A stretch of 64,000 nt of DNA from RYN-230 sp963723595 (GTDB taxonomy: Bacteria > Actinomycetota > Actinomycetes > Streptosporangiales > Streptosporangiaceae): the NCBI GenBank assembly GCA_963723595.1, contig CAVRRQ010000002.1:1116001-1180000 (forward strand), written 5' to 3'. The position numbers were made by a program, and so were the translations under genes. This document shows, one piece after another, positions 1-7,668 of this stretch. Every line of letters starts with the position of its first letter. The first letter of the stretch is position 1. The notes under the pieces are model-generated. The model was not told the DNA's origin. It made no database searches and saw only the letters and a program-made list of their open reading frames with translations.

Positions 1-1
1 C

Positions 2-1471
2 AAGATGACCGCCCGGGAACGGATGGAGCGGCTGCTCGACCCCGGCTCGTTCACCGAGTTCGACGAGCTCGCCCGGCACCGCGCGACCGACTTCGGCGTC
101 GCCGCGAACCGGCCCTACGGCGACGGCGTGGTCACCGGCTACGGCACCATCGACGGCCGGCCGGTCTGCGTGTTCAGCCAGGACTTCACGGTGTTCGGCG
201 GCTCGCTGGGCGAGGTCTACGGCGAGAAGATCGTCAAGCTGATGGATCACGCCCTGAAGACGGGCTGCCCGCTGATCGGCATCAACGACGGTGGCGGCGC
301 CCGCATCCAGGAAGGCGTGGTCGCCCTCGGGCTGTTCGCCGAGATTTTTTTCCGCAACGTCACCGCGTCCGGGGTGATCCCCCAGATATCGCTGATCATG
401 GGCCCGTGCGCGGGCGGCGCCGTGTATTCGCCGGCCATCACCGATTTCACGCTGATGGTCGAGGGCACCTCGCACATGTTCATCACCGGCCCCGATGTGA
501 TCAAGACGGTGACCGGGGAGGAGGTCAGCTTCGAGGACCTGGGCGGCGCGAGCGCGCACAACACCAAGTCCGGCGTCGCGCACTACCAGGCCAAGGACGA
601 GGACGACTGCCTGGACTTCGCCCGGGACCTGCTGTCCTACCTGCCCTCCAACAACCTCGACGATCCGCCGGTCCTCGCCCCGCCCGGCGACCCCCTGGCC
701 AGCCTGGAGATCAGCGAGTCCGACCTCGAACTCGACACGCTGATCCCGGACTCGCCGAACCAGCCCTACGACATGCGCGACGTGATCACCCGCATCCTGG
801 ACGACGGGGAGTTCCTGGAGATCCACGCCGGCTTCGCGCAGAACATCGTGGTCGGGTTCGGCCGGGTCGGCGGGACCAGCGTGGGCGTCGTGGCCAACCA
901 GCCGATGCACTTCGCGGGCACGCTGGACATCGACGCCGCGGAAAAGGCGGCGCGGTTCGTCCGGACCTGTGACTGCTTCAACATCCCGGTGCTGACGTTG
1001 GTGGACGTGCCCGGCTTCCTGCCCGGCACGGGACAGGAATGGGGCGGCATCATCCGGCGTGGCGCCAAGCTGATCTACGCCTACGCGGAGGCCACCGTGC
1101 CGAAGATCACAGTGATCACCCGCAAGGCGTACGGCGGCGCCTACGACGTGATGGGCTCCAAGCACCTCGGCGGGGACATCAACCTGGCCTGGCCGACGGC
1201 CCAGATCGCGGTCATGGGCGCGCAGGGCGCGGTGAACATCCTGTACCGGCGGGAGCTGGCCAGCGCCGAGGACCCCGACGCGCTGCGCGCCCAGCGGGTT
1301 GAGGAGTACGAGGACACGCTGGCCAACCCGTACATCGCGGCCGAGCGAGGCTACGTGGACGCGGTGATCCGGCCGGCCGAGACCCGGGGCCAGGTCACCC
1401 GGGCCCTCCGGACGCTCCGCACCAAGCGCCAGACGATGCCGCCGAAGAAGCACGGCAACATCCCCCTCTGA
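2..1471 (+). CDS. pccB: Propionyl-/acyl-CoA carboxylase beta (carboxyltransferase) subunit, 5' end outside window
   Basis: Biotin-dependent carboxyltransferase that moves the carboxyl group from biotin to a short-chain acyl-CoA. Both crotonase-like halves are visible. The N half has GGARIQEG and GPCAGGAVYSPA, and the C half has VPGFLPGTGQEWGG and RKAYGGAYDVMGSKH. The Asp in GGAYDVM sits where actinobacterial PccB proteins have Asp and acetyl-CoA-preferring homologues have Ile, which favours propionyl-CoA (family knowledge). The first in-window residues (KMTARERMERLLD) match the region about 40 residues into the family, so the ATG at position 5 is probably internal and the gene begins upstream. 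The epsilon subunit lies downstream at 2797 and the alpha subunit at 7669. Confidence 0.93.
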   Translation, partial: KMTARERMERLLDPGSFTEFDELARHRATDFGVAANRPYGDGVVTGYGTIDGRPVCVFSQDFTVFGGSLGEVYGEKIVKLMDHALKTGCPLIGINDGGGARIQEGVVALGLFAEIFFRNVTASGVIPQISLIMGPCAGGAVYSPAITDFTLMVEGTSHMFITGPDVIKTVTGEEVSFEDLGGASAHNTKSGVAHYQAKDEDDCLDFARDLLSYLPSNNLDDPPVLAPPGDPLASLEISESDLELDTLIPDSPNQPYDMRDVITRILDDGEFLEIHAGFAQNIVVGFGRVGGTSVGVVANQPMHFAGTLDIDAAEKAARFVRTCDCFNIPVLTLVDVPGFLPGTGQEWGGIIRRGAKLIYAYAEATVPKITVITRKAYGGAYDVMGSKHLGGDINLAWPTAQIAVMGAQGAVNILYRRELASAEDPDALRAQRVEEYEDTLANPYIAAERGYVDAVIRPAETRGQVTRALRTLRTKRQTMPPKKHGNIPL

Positions 1472-1554
1472 GCGATTCGGGGAGGACCCAGACGCCCGGG
1501 CTGGCCGCGCGAGGGTTATCCGGGGATCCTCCGCGAAAGCCATTCGGGGCGCTG

Positions 1555-1571
1555 AGTAGTCGTTTGACTAC
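1555..1571. promoter_or_regulatory. Palindromic operator candidate AGTAGTC-N4-GACTAC
   Basis: Two half-sites, AGTAGTC and GACTAC, are separated by four bases (GTTT) in the gap after the carboxylase beta gene and 59-69 bases before the NYN gene start. The same half-sites with the same four-base spacing recur at 27391-27408 upstream of the sigma gene. An AT-leaning palindrome is conspicuous in this GC-rich DNA. The binding protein is unknown. Confidence 0.45.
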
Positions 1572-1639
1572 AGATGGTTCAACTCTGGGTCTCCTTCCGC
1601 CCCGGGAAGTGCAGGTCCGCCGGTAGAGTCGTGAGTGCC

Positions 1640-2800
1640 ATGACCGACATCGTCTCGCCGCTGCCCACGCTCGCGCGTTACGCGATCATGATCGATGTTG
1701 GCTATATCTACGCCGCGGCCGGGGAACTCCTGTTCAGCGTCGGCACCCGGCGGGAGTACCGGGTCGACACCGACAAGCTGATCCAGGCGCTCACCCGGCA
1801 CGCCGACGGCCTGGTCCGGGGTGAGCTGCTCCGGGTCTACTGGTACGACGCGGCCCGGGACCGGGTGCCCACCATCGACCAGCGGGTCATCGCCCAGATG
1901 GCCCGGGTGAAGCTTCGGCTGGGCAACCTGAACGCGCGCGGCCAGCAGAAGGGCGTGGACGCGCAGATCCGCGCGGACATGGAGGCGCTGGCCCGGCACC
2001 GGGCGATCACCGACGCGGTGCTGGTGGCCGGCGACGAGGACATGGTGCCCGCGGTCGAGGCGGCCCAGGCGTACGGCGTCCGCGTGCACCTGTGGGGCGT
2101 GGAACCGCCGTTCGGCACGAACCAGGCCGAGCGCCTGGTCTGGGAGTCCGACACCGTGGAGGTGCTCGACCGGGCCTTCCTGGAGCCGTACTTCTCCAGG
2201 GTCCCGGAGCCGGTGCCGTCCGTGGCCCCGGCCACCGCGTCGGTGGTCACGGCCAACGCAGCGGCAGCGGTCGCAGCGGCGGCCGGCGTGCCCTCCCCCG
2301 CCCAGCTGTTCGAACGCCGGCACGGCGTGCGGCCGCCGCACCGCCCCGCCCCGCACCCGGCCCTCAGCCACCCCTCCCCCGGCCAGCCGCCCCTCGTGCA
2401 GCCGGCCGCGGGCCACCCGTCCCCCGGCCAGCCGGGCCTGGGGTCGCCCGCCCTGGGCCAGCCGGGGCCCGGCCAGGCAGCGCTGGGCCAGCCAGCACTG
2501 GGCCAGCCAGCACTGGGCCAGGCCGCACTGGCCAGCAGGCTGGGCCCGGACCGGCAGCGGGTCGAGGAGGCGGGCGAGCATGTGGCCCAGAAGTGGATCC
2601 TCACCCGCGGTGAAGACAACATCCGGGACCTGCTGCCCGGGCCGATCCTGCCGCCGGTCATCGACAAGGAACTTCTGGTCGAGGCGGAAAAGGAACTCGG
2701 CGCGTCGTTGCGGCCCTACCAGGAGGCCCGGGAGTGGCTGAGGGACGCGTTCTGGGAGCGGGTCCGCCGCCAGTTCGGGATCGGGAGCGGCAGGTCATGA
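1640..2800 (+). CDS. NYN-domain (LabA/PIN-like) putative ribonuclease with Pro/Gly repeat linker
   Basis: The N-terminal ~190 residues look like a NYN domain of the PIN-like nuclease fold, with acidic positions in MIDVGYIY, VDAQIRADM and VAGDEDMVPAVE that could bind metal. Residues ~235-310 form a low-complexity linker of repeated LGQPA/SPGQP units. A charged C-terminal domain of about 70 residues (EHVAQKWILTRGEDNIRDLL onward) follows and may be a small nucleic-acid-binding module. I chose the ATG at 1640; a GTG at 1631 and an ATG at 1574 are in frame. The stop overlaps the next gene by four bases (ATGA), so it is translationally coupled to the carboxylase epsilon subunit. Its RNA target is unknown. 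Confidence 0.8.
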   Translation: MTDIVSPLPTLARYAIMIDVGYIYAAAGELLFSVGTRREYRVDTDKLIQALTRHADGLVRGELLRVYWYDAARDRVPTIDQRVIAQMARVKLRLGNLNARGQQKGVDAQIRADMEALARHRAITDAVLVAGDEDMVPAVEAAQAYGVRVHLWGVEPPFGTNQAERLVWESDTVEVLDRAFLEPYFSRVPEPVPSVAPATASVVTANAAAAVAAAAGVPSPAQLFERRHGVRPPHRPAPHPALSHPSPGQPPLVQPAAGHPSPGQPGLGSPALGQPGPGQAALGQPALGQPALGQAALASRLGPDRQRVEEAGEHVAQKWILTRGEDNIRDLLPGPILPPVIDKELLVEAEKELGASLRPYQEAREWLRDAFWERVRRQFGIGSGRS

Positions 2801-3036
2801 CGGACGGCCCGGACCGACGCCCGATGTTCTCGGTGGTGTCGGGTCATCCCACCGCCGAGGAGCTGGCCGCGCTCACCGCGGTCGTGGCGGCCACGCTGGC
2901 CGCCCGCACGCGGGCCGCAGCGGCCCGGGCGGCCGCGGGCCCGGCCCCGTCAGCCTGGCTGGACCGCGCGGCGCTGACCCGTACCCCGCTGCGTCCCGGC
3001 CCGGACGCCTGGCGCCGGTCCGCCCGCCCGGCCTAG
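2797..3036 (+). CDS. accE: Acyl-CoA carboxylase epsilon subunit
   Basis: Small protein of 79 residues with the epsilon-subunit signature: FSVVSGHPTAEELAAL near the N-terminus and SAWLDRAAL...LRPGPDAWRRSARPA at the end. In actinomycetes this subunit stabilises or activates the alpha-beta acyl-CoA carboxylase complex. The ATG overlaps the stop of the preceding NYN gene as ATGA, which fixes the start and implies translational coupling. It normally sits directly after the beta subunit; here a NYN gene separates them. Confidence 0.87.
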   Translation: MTDGPDRRPMFSVVSGHPTAEELAALTAVVAATLAARTRAAAARAAAGPAPSAWLDRAALTRTPLRPGPDAWRRSARPA

Positions 3037-3137
3037 ATCCGCCCGCCCCCGCCGGCCCAGACCCGGCCGCCCCGCAGGCCCAGACCCGGCCGCCCCGCCG
3101 GACCAGATCCGGCCGCCCCGGCCGGCCCAGATCCGGC
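3037..3137. repeat. GC-rich imperfect tandem repeat, about 22-bp units
   Basis: Roughly four imperfect copies of a unit resembling GGCCCAGACCCGGCCGCCCC follow the epsilon-subunit stop and lead into the hairpin at 3138. No coding signal is visible. Confidence 0.6.
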
Positions 3138-3183
3138 AACGTGGTGCGTTGTGCGCGTCGGGCGGCGCACAATGCACCACGTT
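3138..3183. terminator. Long hairpin between convergent genes, likely bidirectional terminator
   Basis: Two 19-base arms (3138-3156 and 3165-3183) pair at 18 positions plus one G-T, around an 8-base loop. The hairpin lies between the epsilon subunit (+) and the MarR gene (-), which converge. There is no clear T-run. The rest of the gap, 3184-3335, shows nothing recognisable. Confidence 0.7.
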
Positions 3184-3335
3184 GAGGCTGGCGCCCGGGT
3201 TCCGCCGACGTGGACCGGCCAGCCCCGCCAGCCCAGACGCGTCAACCGGCCCGCCAGTATCCGCCAACTCCGCCCGACCCGGCCGCTTAAACCCGGGCCT
3301 CCGGCGGCGGGGCCGAGCCCGGCACCGCCTGGGTC

Positions 3336-3788
3336 TCAGCTGAGCCGCGCCGCCGGAGGCTGGGCCGGGGCCGGATCTGCGGCCAGCTGAGCGATGATCT
3401 TGATCAGGGCACTGCGCAGGTGCTCGCGCTCGGCGGGAGTCAGCGTCGCGGTCATGCGCCGCTCCAGATCATCCCGCTCCTGCTCCACGGCCCGGCGCAC
3501 GGCGCGGGCCTGGTCGGTCAGGTACAGCCGGACCAGCCGGGCGTCCACCGGGTCAGGCTTGCGCAGCAGCAGGCCCGCGGTGGCCATCCGGTTGGCCGAC
3601 TTGACCACGGTCGGGGTGGCCACGTGCAGGCGGGCGGCCAGATCGCCGGGGGTCAGGCCGTCGGTCTCCCAGAGGACCTCCAGGAGGAGGTTCTGCCCGA
3701 CCCGCACGCCGTGCCGGCTCATCGCCTCGTCCGCGGCGGCGCGCATCAGCTTGGACGACCGGGTGAACAGCGCCAGGAGCTCGTTCAT
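3336..3788 (-). CDS. MarR-family transcriptional regulator
   Basis: Winged-helix regulator of about 150 residues. The MarR core is visible: a helix with LTPGDLAARLHVATPTVVKSANRM (recognition helix), then the wing GLLLRKPDPVDARLVRLYLT, flanked by dimerisation helices. I place the start at the Met of MNELLALF; a longer reading from 3842 adds 18 residues untypical of the family. It is divergent from the LLM oxidoreductase at 4128, a common arrangement in which the regulator controls the enzyme, but that link is inferred. The ligand is unknown. Confidence 0.83.
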   Translation of the reverse strand: MNELLALFTRSSKLMRAAADEAMSRHGVRVGQNLLLEVLWETDGLTPGDLAARLHVATPTVVKSANRMATAGLLLRKPDPVDARLVRLYLTDQARAVRRAVEQERDDLERRMTATLTPAEREHLRSALIKIIAQLAADPAPAQPPAARLS

Positions 3789-3994
3789 GACCCGATCGTA
3801 GACAGTCCCTTGCCAGTTCCCGGGTTCGGCGCCTAAGCTCATCGTTAGCCGGCTATCGAGATGACGGGCGTTTCCGGGTCACACGAATTCCAGGGCTAGC
3901 TGGGCGATCGCGGCCGTCCTGACGGGGACCATGCCGGGTCTCCCGTGCCGCACGGGGGTCCGGCTCCTGGCCGCAGCCTCCGGCGGCCCTGGCC

Positions 3995-4117
3995 GAGCAG
4001 ATCCCGGTCCCCACGGCAGGGCAGATCCCGGCCGGCCACCGCAGGGCAGATCCCGGCCGGCCACCGCAGAGCAGATCCCGATCCCCCACGGCAGGGCAGA
4101 TCCGGCCGGCCACGGCA
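3995..4117. repeat. Tandem array of five 24-25 bp units
   Basis: Units begin at 3995, 4019, 4044, 4069 and 4094. Each has the form G(G/A)GCAGATCCCGG... followed by a GC-rich half ending CC(A/G)CGGCA or CCACCGCA. The two middle units are identical. The array ends 10 bases before the start codon of the LLM oxidoreductase and fills most of the divergent region 3789-4127, so it may affect that promoter or leader. Confidence 0.8.
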
Positions 4118-4127
4118 GAGGAGCAGC

Positions 4128-5030
4128 ATGCGACTGAGTTTCGGTATCAAGACGTCCCAGATGGGCCTGACCTACCAGGACATCCTCCGGGTCTGGCAGG
4201 ACGCCGACCGCGTCCCGGTGTTCGACCACGCCTGGCTCTGGGACCACATGGTCCCGCTGCGCGGCGACGCCCGCGGGGCGGCACTGGAGGCCTGGACACT
4301 GCTCAGCGCGCTCGCCACGCAGACCCAGCGGCTCCGCCTCGGCGTGATGGTGACCAGCAACCGGCTGCGCAACCCCGCCCTGCTGGCCAAGATGGCGGCC
4401 ACGGTGGACGTCATCTCCGGCGGGCGGCTGGAGTTCGGGATCGGCGCGGGCGCCAGCCAGCTGCCCGGGGCTCCGGAGGCGCTGACCGCGATCGTGCGCC
4501 GCGAGTTCGAGGCCTACGGCGTGCCCATCGTCCCGGCCGGCGAGGCGGTCGGCGCGCTGGCCGAGGCGTGCACGCTGATCCGCCGGATGTGGACCGAGGA
4601 CGGCCCCTTCGATTTCGGCGGCCGCTACTACCAGCTGCGTAACGCGGTCTGCGAGCCCAAACCGCTGCAGCGGCCGCATCCGCCCATCATGATCGGGGCG
4701 GGCGGCGAGCGGCTGTCCCTCCGCGTCGTCGCCGAGCACGCGGACGTCTGGAACTGCCCGGCCCGCACGGCCGGGGACTTCCGGCACAAGAGCCGGATCC
4801 TGGACGAGCACTGCGCGGCCGTCGGGCGCGACCCGGCCCAGATCACCCGGTCCATGCAGCTCATGGTGCGGACCGGCGACCCGGCGGCCTCCCGGGACCT
4901 GCTGCTCGAGCTGATCGACGCGGGCGCCAGCCACCTGGTGCTGGCCCCGGTGCCGCCGTGGCCCGACCGCCCGGCGCAGTGGCTCGCGGACGAGGTCGCC
5001 GGGCCAGTGGCGCAGCTCACCGGCGGCTGA
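4128..5030 (+). CDS. LLM-class F420-dependent flavin oxidoreductase
   Basis: A 300-residue luciferase-like monooxygenase fold protein. It starts MRLSFGIKTSQMG and has the family landmarks: FDHAWLWDHM (substrate/F420 face), TQRLRLGVMVTSNRLRNPALLAKMAATVDVISGGRLEFGIGAG, and PPIMIGAGGERLSLRVVAEHADVWN. Such enzymes mostly use coenzyme F420 in actinobacteria; the substrate cannot be read from sequence. The start is set by a good GAGGAG ribosome site five bases upstream. It is divergent from the MarR gene. Confidence 0.85.
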   Translation: MRLSFGIKTSQMGLTYQDILRVWQDADRVPVFDHAWLWDHMVPLRGDARGAALEAWTLLSALATQTQRLRLGVMVTSNRLRNPALLAKMAATVDVISGGRLEFGIGAGASQLPGAPEALTAIVRREFEAYGVPIVPAGEAVGALAEACTLIRRMWTEDGPFDFGGRYYQLRNAVCEPKPLQRPHPPIMIGAGGERLSLRVVAEHADVWNCPARTAGDFRHKSRILDEHCAAVGRDPAQITRSMQLMVRTGDPAASRDLLLELIDAGASHLVLAPVPPWPDRPAQWLADEVAGPVAQLTGG

Positions 5031-5139
5031 ATCGCGGCGCAGCTCACCAGCGGCAGAGGCCGGCCCAGCTGACCAGCGGCTGAACGGTCAGGTCCGATTC
5101 CCGCCAGCGCCATGCGGCCACCTGACGTTGAATGAGAAC

Positions 5140-6786
5140 GTGACGCTCGACTTCGACACCTGCTACCGGGCGGTGGCCGCCCGCGACTCGCGGTTCGACG
5201 GGCGCTTCTTCACCGCGGTCACCAGCACCGGCATCTACTGCCGGCCGATCTGCCCGGCGCGCACCCCGGCCCGGGCCAACCTCAGGTTCTACGCCCACGC
5301 GGGGGCCGCGGAGGCCGCCGGGTTCCGCGCCTGCCGGCGGTGCCGCCCCGAGGCCAGCCCGGGGTCGCCCGACTGGAACGCCCGGGCCGACCTGGCCGCC
5401 CGGGCGGTCCGGCTGATCGCCGACGGCTACGTGGACGAGCACGGGATCAGCGGCCTGGCCGCCCGGCTCGCGGTTACCCAGCGGCACCTGCACCGACTGC
5501 TGGTCGCCGAGCTGGGCACCGGGCCGCTGGCCCTGGCCCGGACGGCCCGGCTGCAGACCGCGCGGCGGCTGCTGGCCGAGACGACCATGCCCATCACCGA
5601 GGTCGCGTTCGCCAGCGGCTTCTCCAGCGTGCGGCAGTTCAACGCGAGCGTGCTGGAGTCGTCCGGCCGTACCCCGTCCCAGGTGCGGGCCGGCGCGCGG
5701 CGGACCGGCGCCCGGGCCGGGCTGCCCGCCGGGCCCGATCCGGACGGCGCCCCCGGAACGTGGCTCACTCTCCGGCTCGCCTGCCGGGAGCCGTTCGACG
5801 CGGCCGGCTGGCTGGGGTTCCTCGCCGCCCGGGCGCTCCCCGGGGTGGAGCAAGTCACAGCGGATCGCTACACCAGGACCGTGCGGACCGCCGCGGGCCC
5901 GGGGATCATCGAGCTCGTCCCGCGGCCCGGCCAGGGGCACGTGCTGCTCCTGGCCCGGCTCAGCGGGCTCGGGGCGGTCGGCCCGGTGGTCGGCCGGGCC
6001 CGGCGGCTGCTCGACGCCGACGCCGACCCACTGGCCATCGGGGCCACCCTGGCCGCGGACGACGTCCTCGCGCCCCTGGTCCGGGCCCGCCCCGGGCTGC
6101 GCGTGCCCGGCGCCTACGACGGGTTCGAGCTGGCCGTGCGGGCGGTCCTCGGCCAGCAGGTCTCGGTGGCCGCGGCGAGCACGTTCGCGGGCCGCCTGGC
6201 CGCCCGGTACGGCGTCCTTCTGCCCGGCGGGCCCGGGCACGGCCCGGCGGGCCGGGCGCCGGCGGGCGCACCGGGACCGGGCCGCATCGTCTTCCCGGAT
6301 CCCGGCGCGCTGGCCGGTGCCGACCTCAGCGGTCTCGGCCTGACCACCGCCCGCCAGCGGACCCTGGGGGCACTGGCCGAGGCGGCCGTGGCCGGGCGGC
6401 TGAACCTGGACCCCGGGGCCGACCCGGAGGAGATCGCCGCCCGGCTGCGCGAGGTGCCGGGGATCGGGCCGTGGACCATCGGCTACATCCTGATGCGCGC
6501 CGCCGCCGACCCGGACGCCTTCCCCGACGCCGACCTGGGCCTGCGCCGGGCCATGACCCGGCTGGGCATCCCGCCGGGCTACGAGGCCCGCTGGCGGCCC
6601 TGGCGCGCCTACGCGGCCATGCACCTGTGGACCTCGCCAGCCACGGACCGCGGGGGCCCCGACCACCGGACCCCCGCCCACCGGGCCCCAGACCGCGGGG
6701 CCGCGGGCAGCCGAACCCTAGACCGCCAGGCCCCAGGCACTCCAAGGAACACCGTCACGGCCGGCGTCGCCCGGCACCCAGCCTGA
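5140..6786 (+). CDS. alkA: Ada-type regulator fused to AlkA-type 3-methyladenine DNA glycosylase
   Basis: DNA alkylation repair fusion of about 548 residues. Order: Ada zinc domain (IYCRPICPAR and FRACRRCRP supply four Cys, the first being the usual methyl acceptor); AraC-type HTH (residues ~85-185); AlkA N-terminal domain; HhH-GPD glycosylase with VPGIGPWTIGYILMRA and a catalytic-Asp region FPDADLGLRR. A Pro/Arg-rich tail of about 45 residues follows. I chose the GTG at 5140 (VTLDFDTCYRAV) to match family starts; a TTG lies 12 bases upstream. The Ogt gene follows 28 bases later, so the two probably form one repair operon induced by methylated Ada. Confidence 0.9.
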   Translation: MTLDFDTCYRAVAARDSRFDGRFFTAVTSTGIYCRPICPARTPARANLRFYAHAGAAEAAGFRACRRCRPEASPGSPDWNARADLAARAVRLIADGYVDEHGISGLAARLAVTQRHLHRLLVAELGTGPLALARTARLQTARRLLAETTMPITEVAFASGFSSVRQFNASVLESSGRTPSQVRAGARRTGARAGLPAGPDPDGAPGTWLTLRLACREPFDAAGWLGFLAARALPGVEQVTADRYTRTVRTAAGPGIIELVPRPGQGHVLLLARLSGLGAVGPVVGRARRLLDADADPLAIGATLAADDVLAPLVRARPGLRVPGAYDGFELAVRAVLGQQVSVAAASTFAGRLAARYGVLLPGGPGHGPAGRAPAGAPGPGRIVFPDPGALAGADLSGLGLTTARQRTLGALAEAAVAGRLNLDPGADPEEIAARLREVPGIGPWTIGYILMRAAADPDAFPDADLGLRRAMTRLGIPPGYEARWRPWRAYAAMHLWTSPATDRGGPDHRTPAHRAPDRGAAGSRTLDRQAPGTPRNTVTAGVARHPA

Positions 6787-6814
6787 CCTGAGCTTCTCCG
6801 CGAATCGAGGAACC

Positions 6815-7384
6815 ATGCCGGACCCCGCCGCGGCACCGGACCCCGCCGCGGCACCGGCCACCACCGTGCCGGCCACCACCGTGCTGGCCATCGTCCTGGA
6901 CACCCCGATCGGCCCGCTCAGCCTCCTGGCCCAGGACGGCCGGCTGATCGCGGGCGGATTCACGGCCAGCCCCGGTGACATGCACGCGCGGCTGCAGCCC
7001 GGGCTCCGGGCCCTGCCCGTGGCGGCCGCCGGTCCCGGTGAATTGCCGTGGCTGGTCAAGCCGCTCGCCGCCTACTTCGACGGCGACCTGCAGGCGCTGG
7101 ACGGGATCCCGGTCTGCCAGCCCGGCACCCCGTCCCGGCAGCGGCTCTGGGCCGCGCTGCGCGCGGTGCCGCCCGGCGCCACGGTCAGCTACACCCAGCT
7201 GGCCGCGCAGGCCGGGAACCCCCGCGCACCGCGGGCCGCCGGGGCCGCCTGCGCGTACAACCTGATCGCGCCGGTCGTGCCGTGCCACCGGGCGTTGCGG
7301 TCGGACCGCAGCCTGGGCGGCTACTACTACGGCCTGGACCGCAAGACGTGGCTGCTGCGGCATGAAGGCGCCCGTCGAGCATAA
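6815..7384 (+). CDS. ogt: Methylated-DNA-[protein]-cysteine S-methyltransferase
   Basis: Suicide repair enzyme that transfers the methyl group from O6-methylguanine in DNA to its own Cys. The active-site motif PVVPCHRAL is present, preceded by the HTH-like segment PSRQRLWAALRAVPPGATVSYTQLA and the Asn hinge region (AYNLIAPVVPC). The first ~20 residues are a low-complexity Ala/Pro/Thr repeat (PDPAAAPDPAAAP). A ribosome site (CGAGGA) sits before the ATG. It follows the Ada-AlkA fusion, consistent with an alkylation-damage operon. Confidence 0.92.
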   Translation: MPDPAAAPDPAAAPATTVPATTVLAIVLDTPIGPLSLLAQDGRLIAGGFTASPGDMHARLQPGLRALPVAAAGPGELPWLVKPLAAYFDGDLQALDGIPVCQPGTPSRQRLWAALRAVPPGATVSYTQLAAQAGNPRAPRAAGAACAYNLIAPVVPCHRALRSDRSLGGYYYGLDRKTWLLRHEGARRA

Positions 7385-7668
7385 CCGGCTGATCACGGGG
7401 GTACCGGGACAGCCGCGAGCCGGTCCGGGGAACCGGGCGGGCGGGGCCGGCCCCGCATCAAACCCGCGCCCACCCGGCACGGGGACGAGGGACCGGCCCC
7501 GCAGTGGTCTTCGTTGCGGACGATTGGGCAGATGGGTCGTTAAGCGGTCAGATCGGGGCAGAGCGGTACCACCGCCGGCCGGGGCACTGCCGGGCACCGG
7601 CCTGCTCCCCGTGCGGACGGGCGGCACGCGCTGGCCTAAACTCCTCGGCAGTCGGGAGGAGAAGTTCC

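Noticed and set aside
3832..3849. CTAA-N8-TTAG dyad as MarR autoregulatory operator
   Set aside because: Arms are only four bases and the dyad is imperfect; expected by chance over this length.
3037..4117. CRISPR-like look of the tandem arrays at 3037-3137 and 3995-4117
   Set aside because: Units are directly abutting with no unique spacers, and no cas gene is nearby. They are simple tandem repeats.
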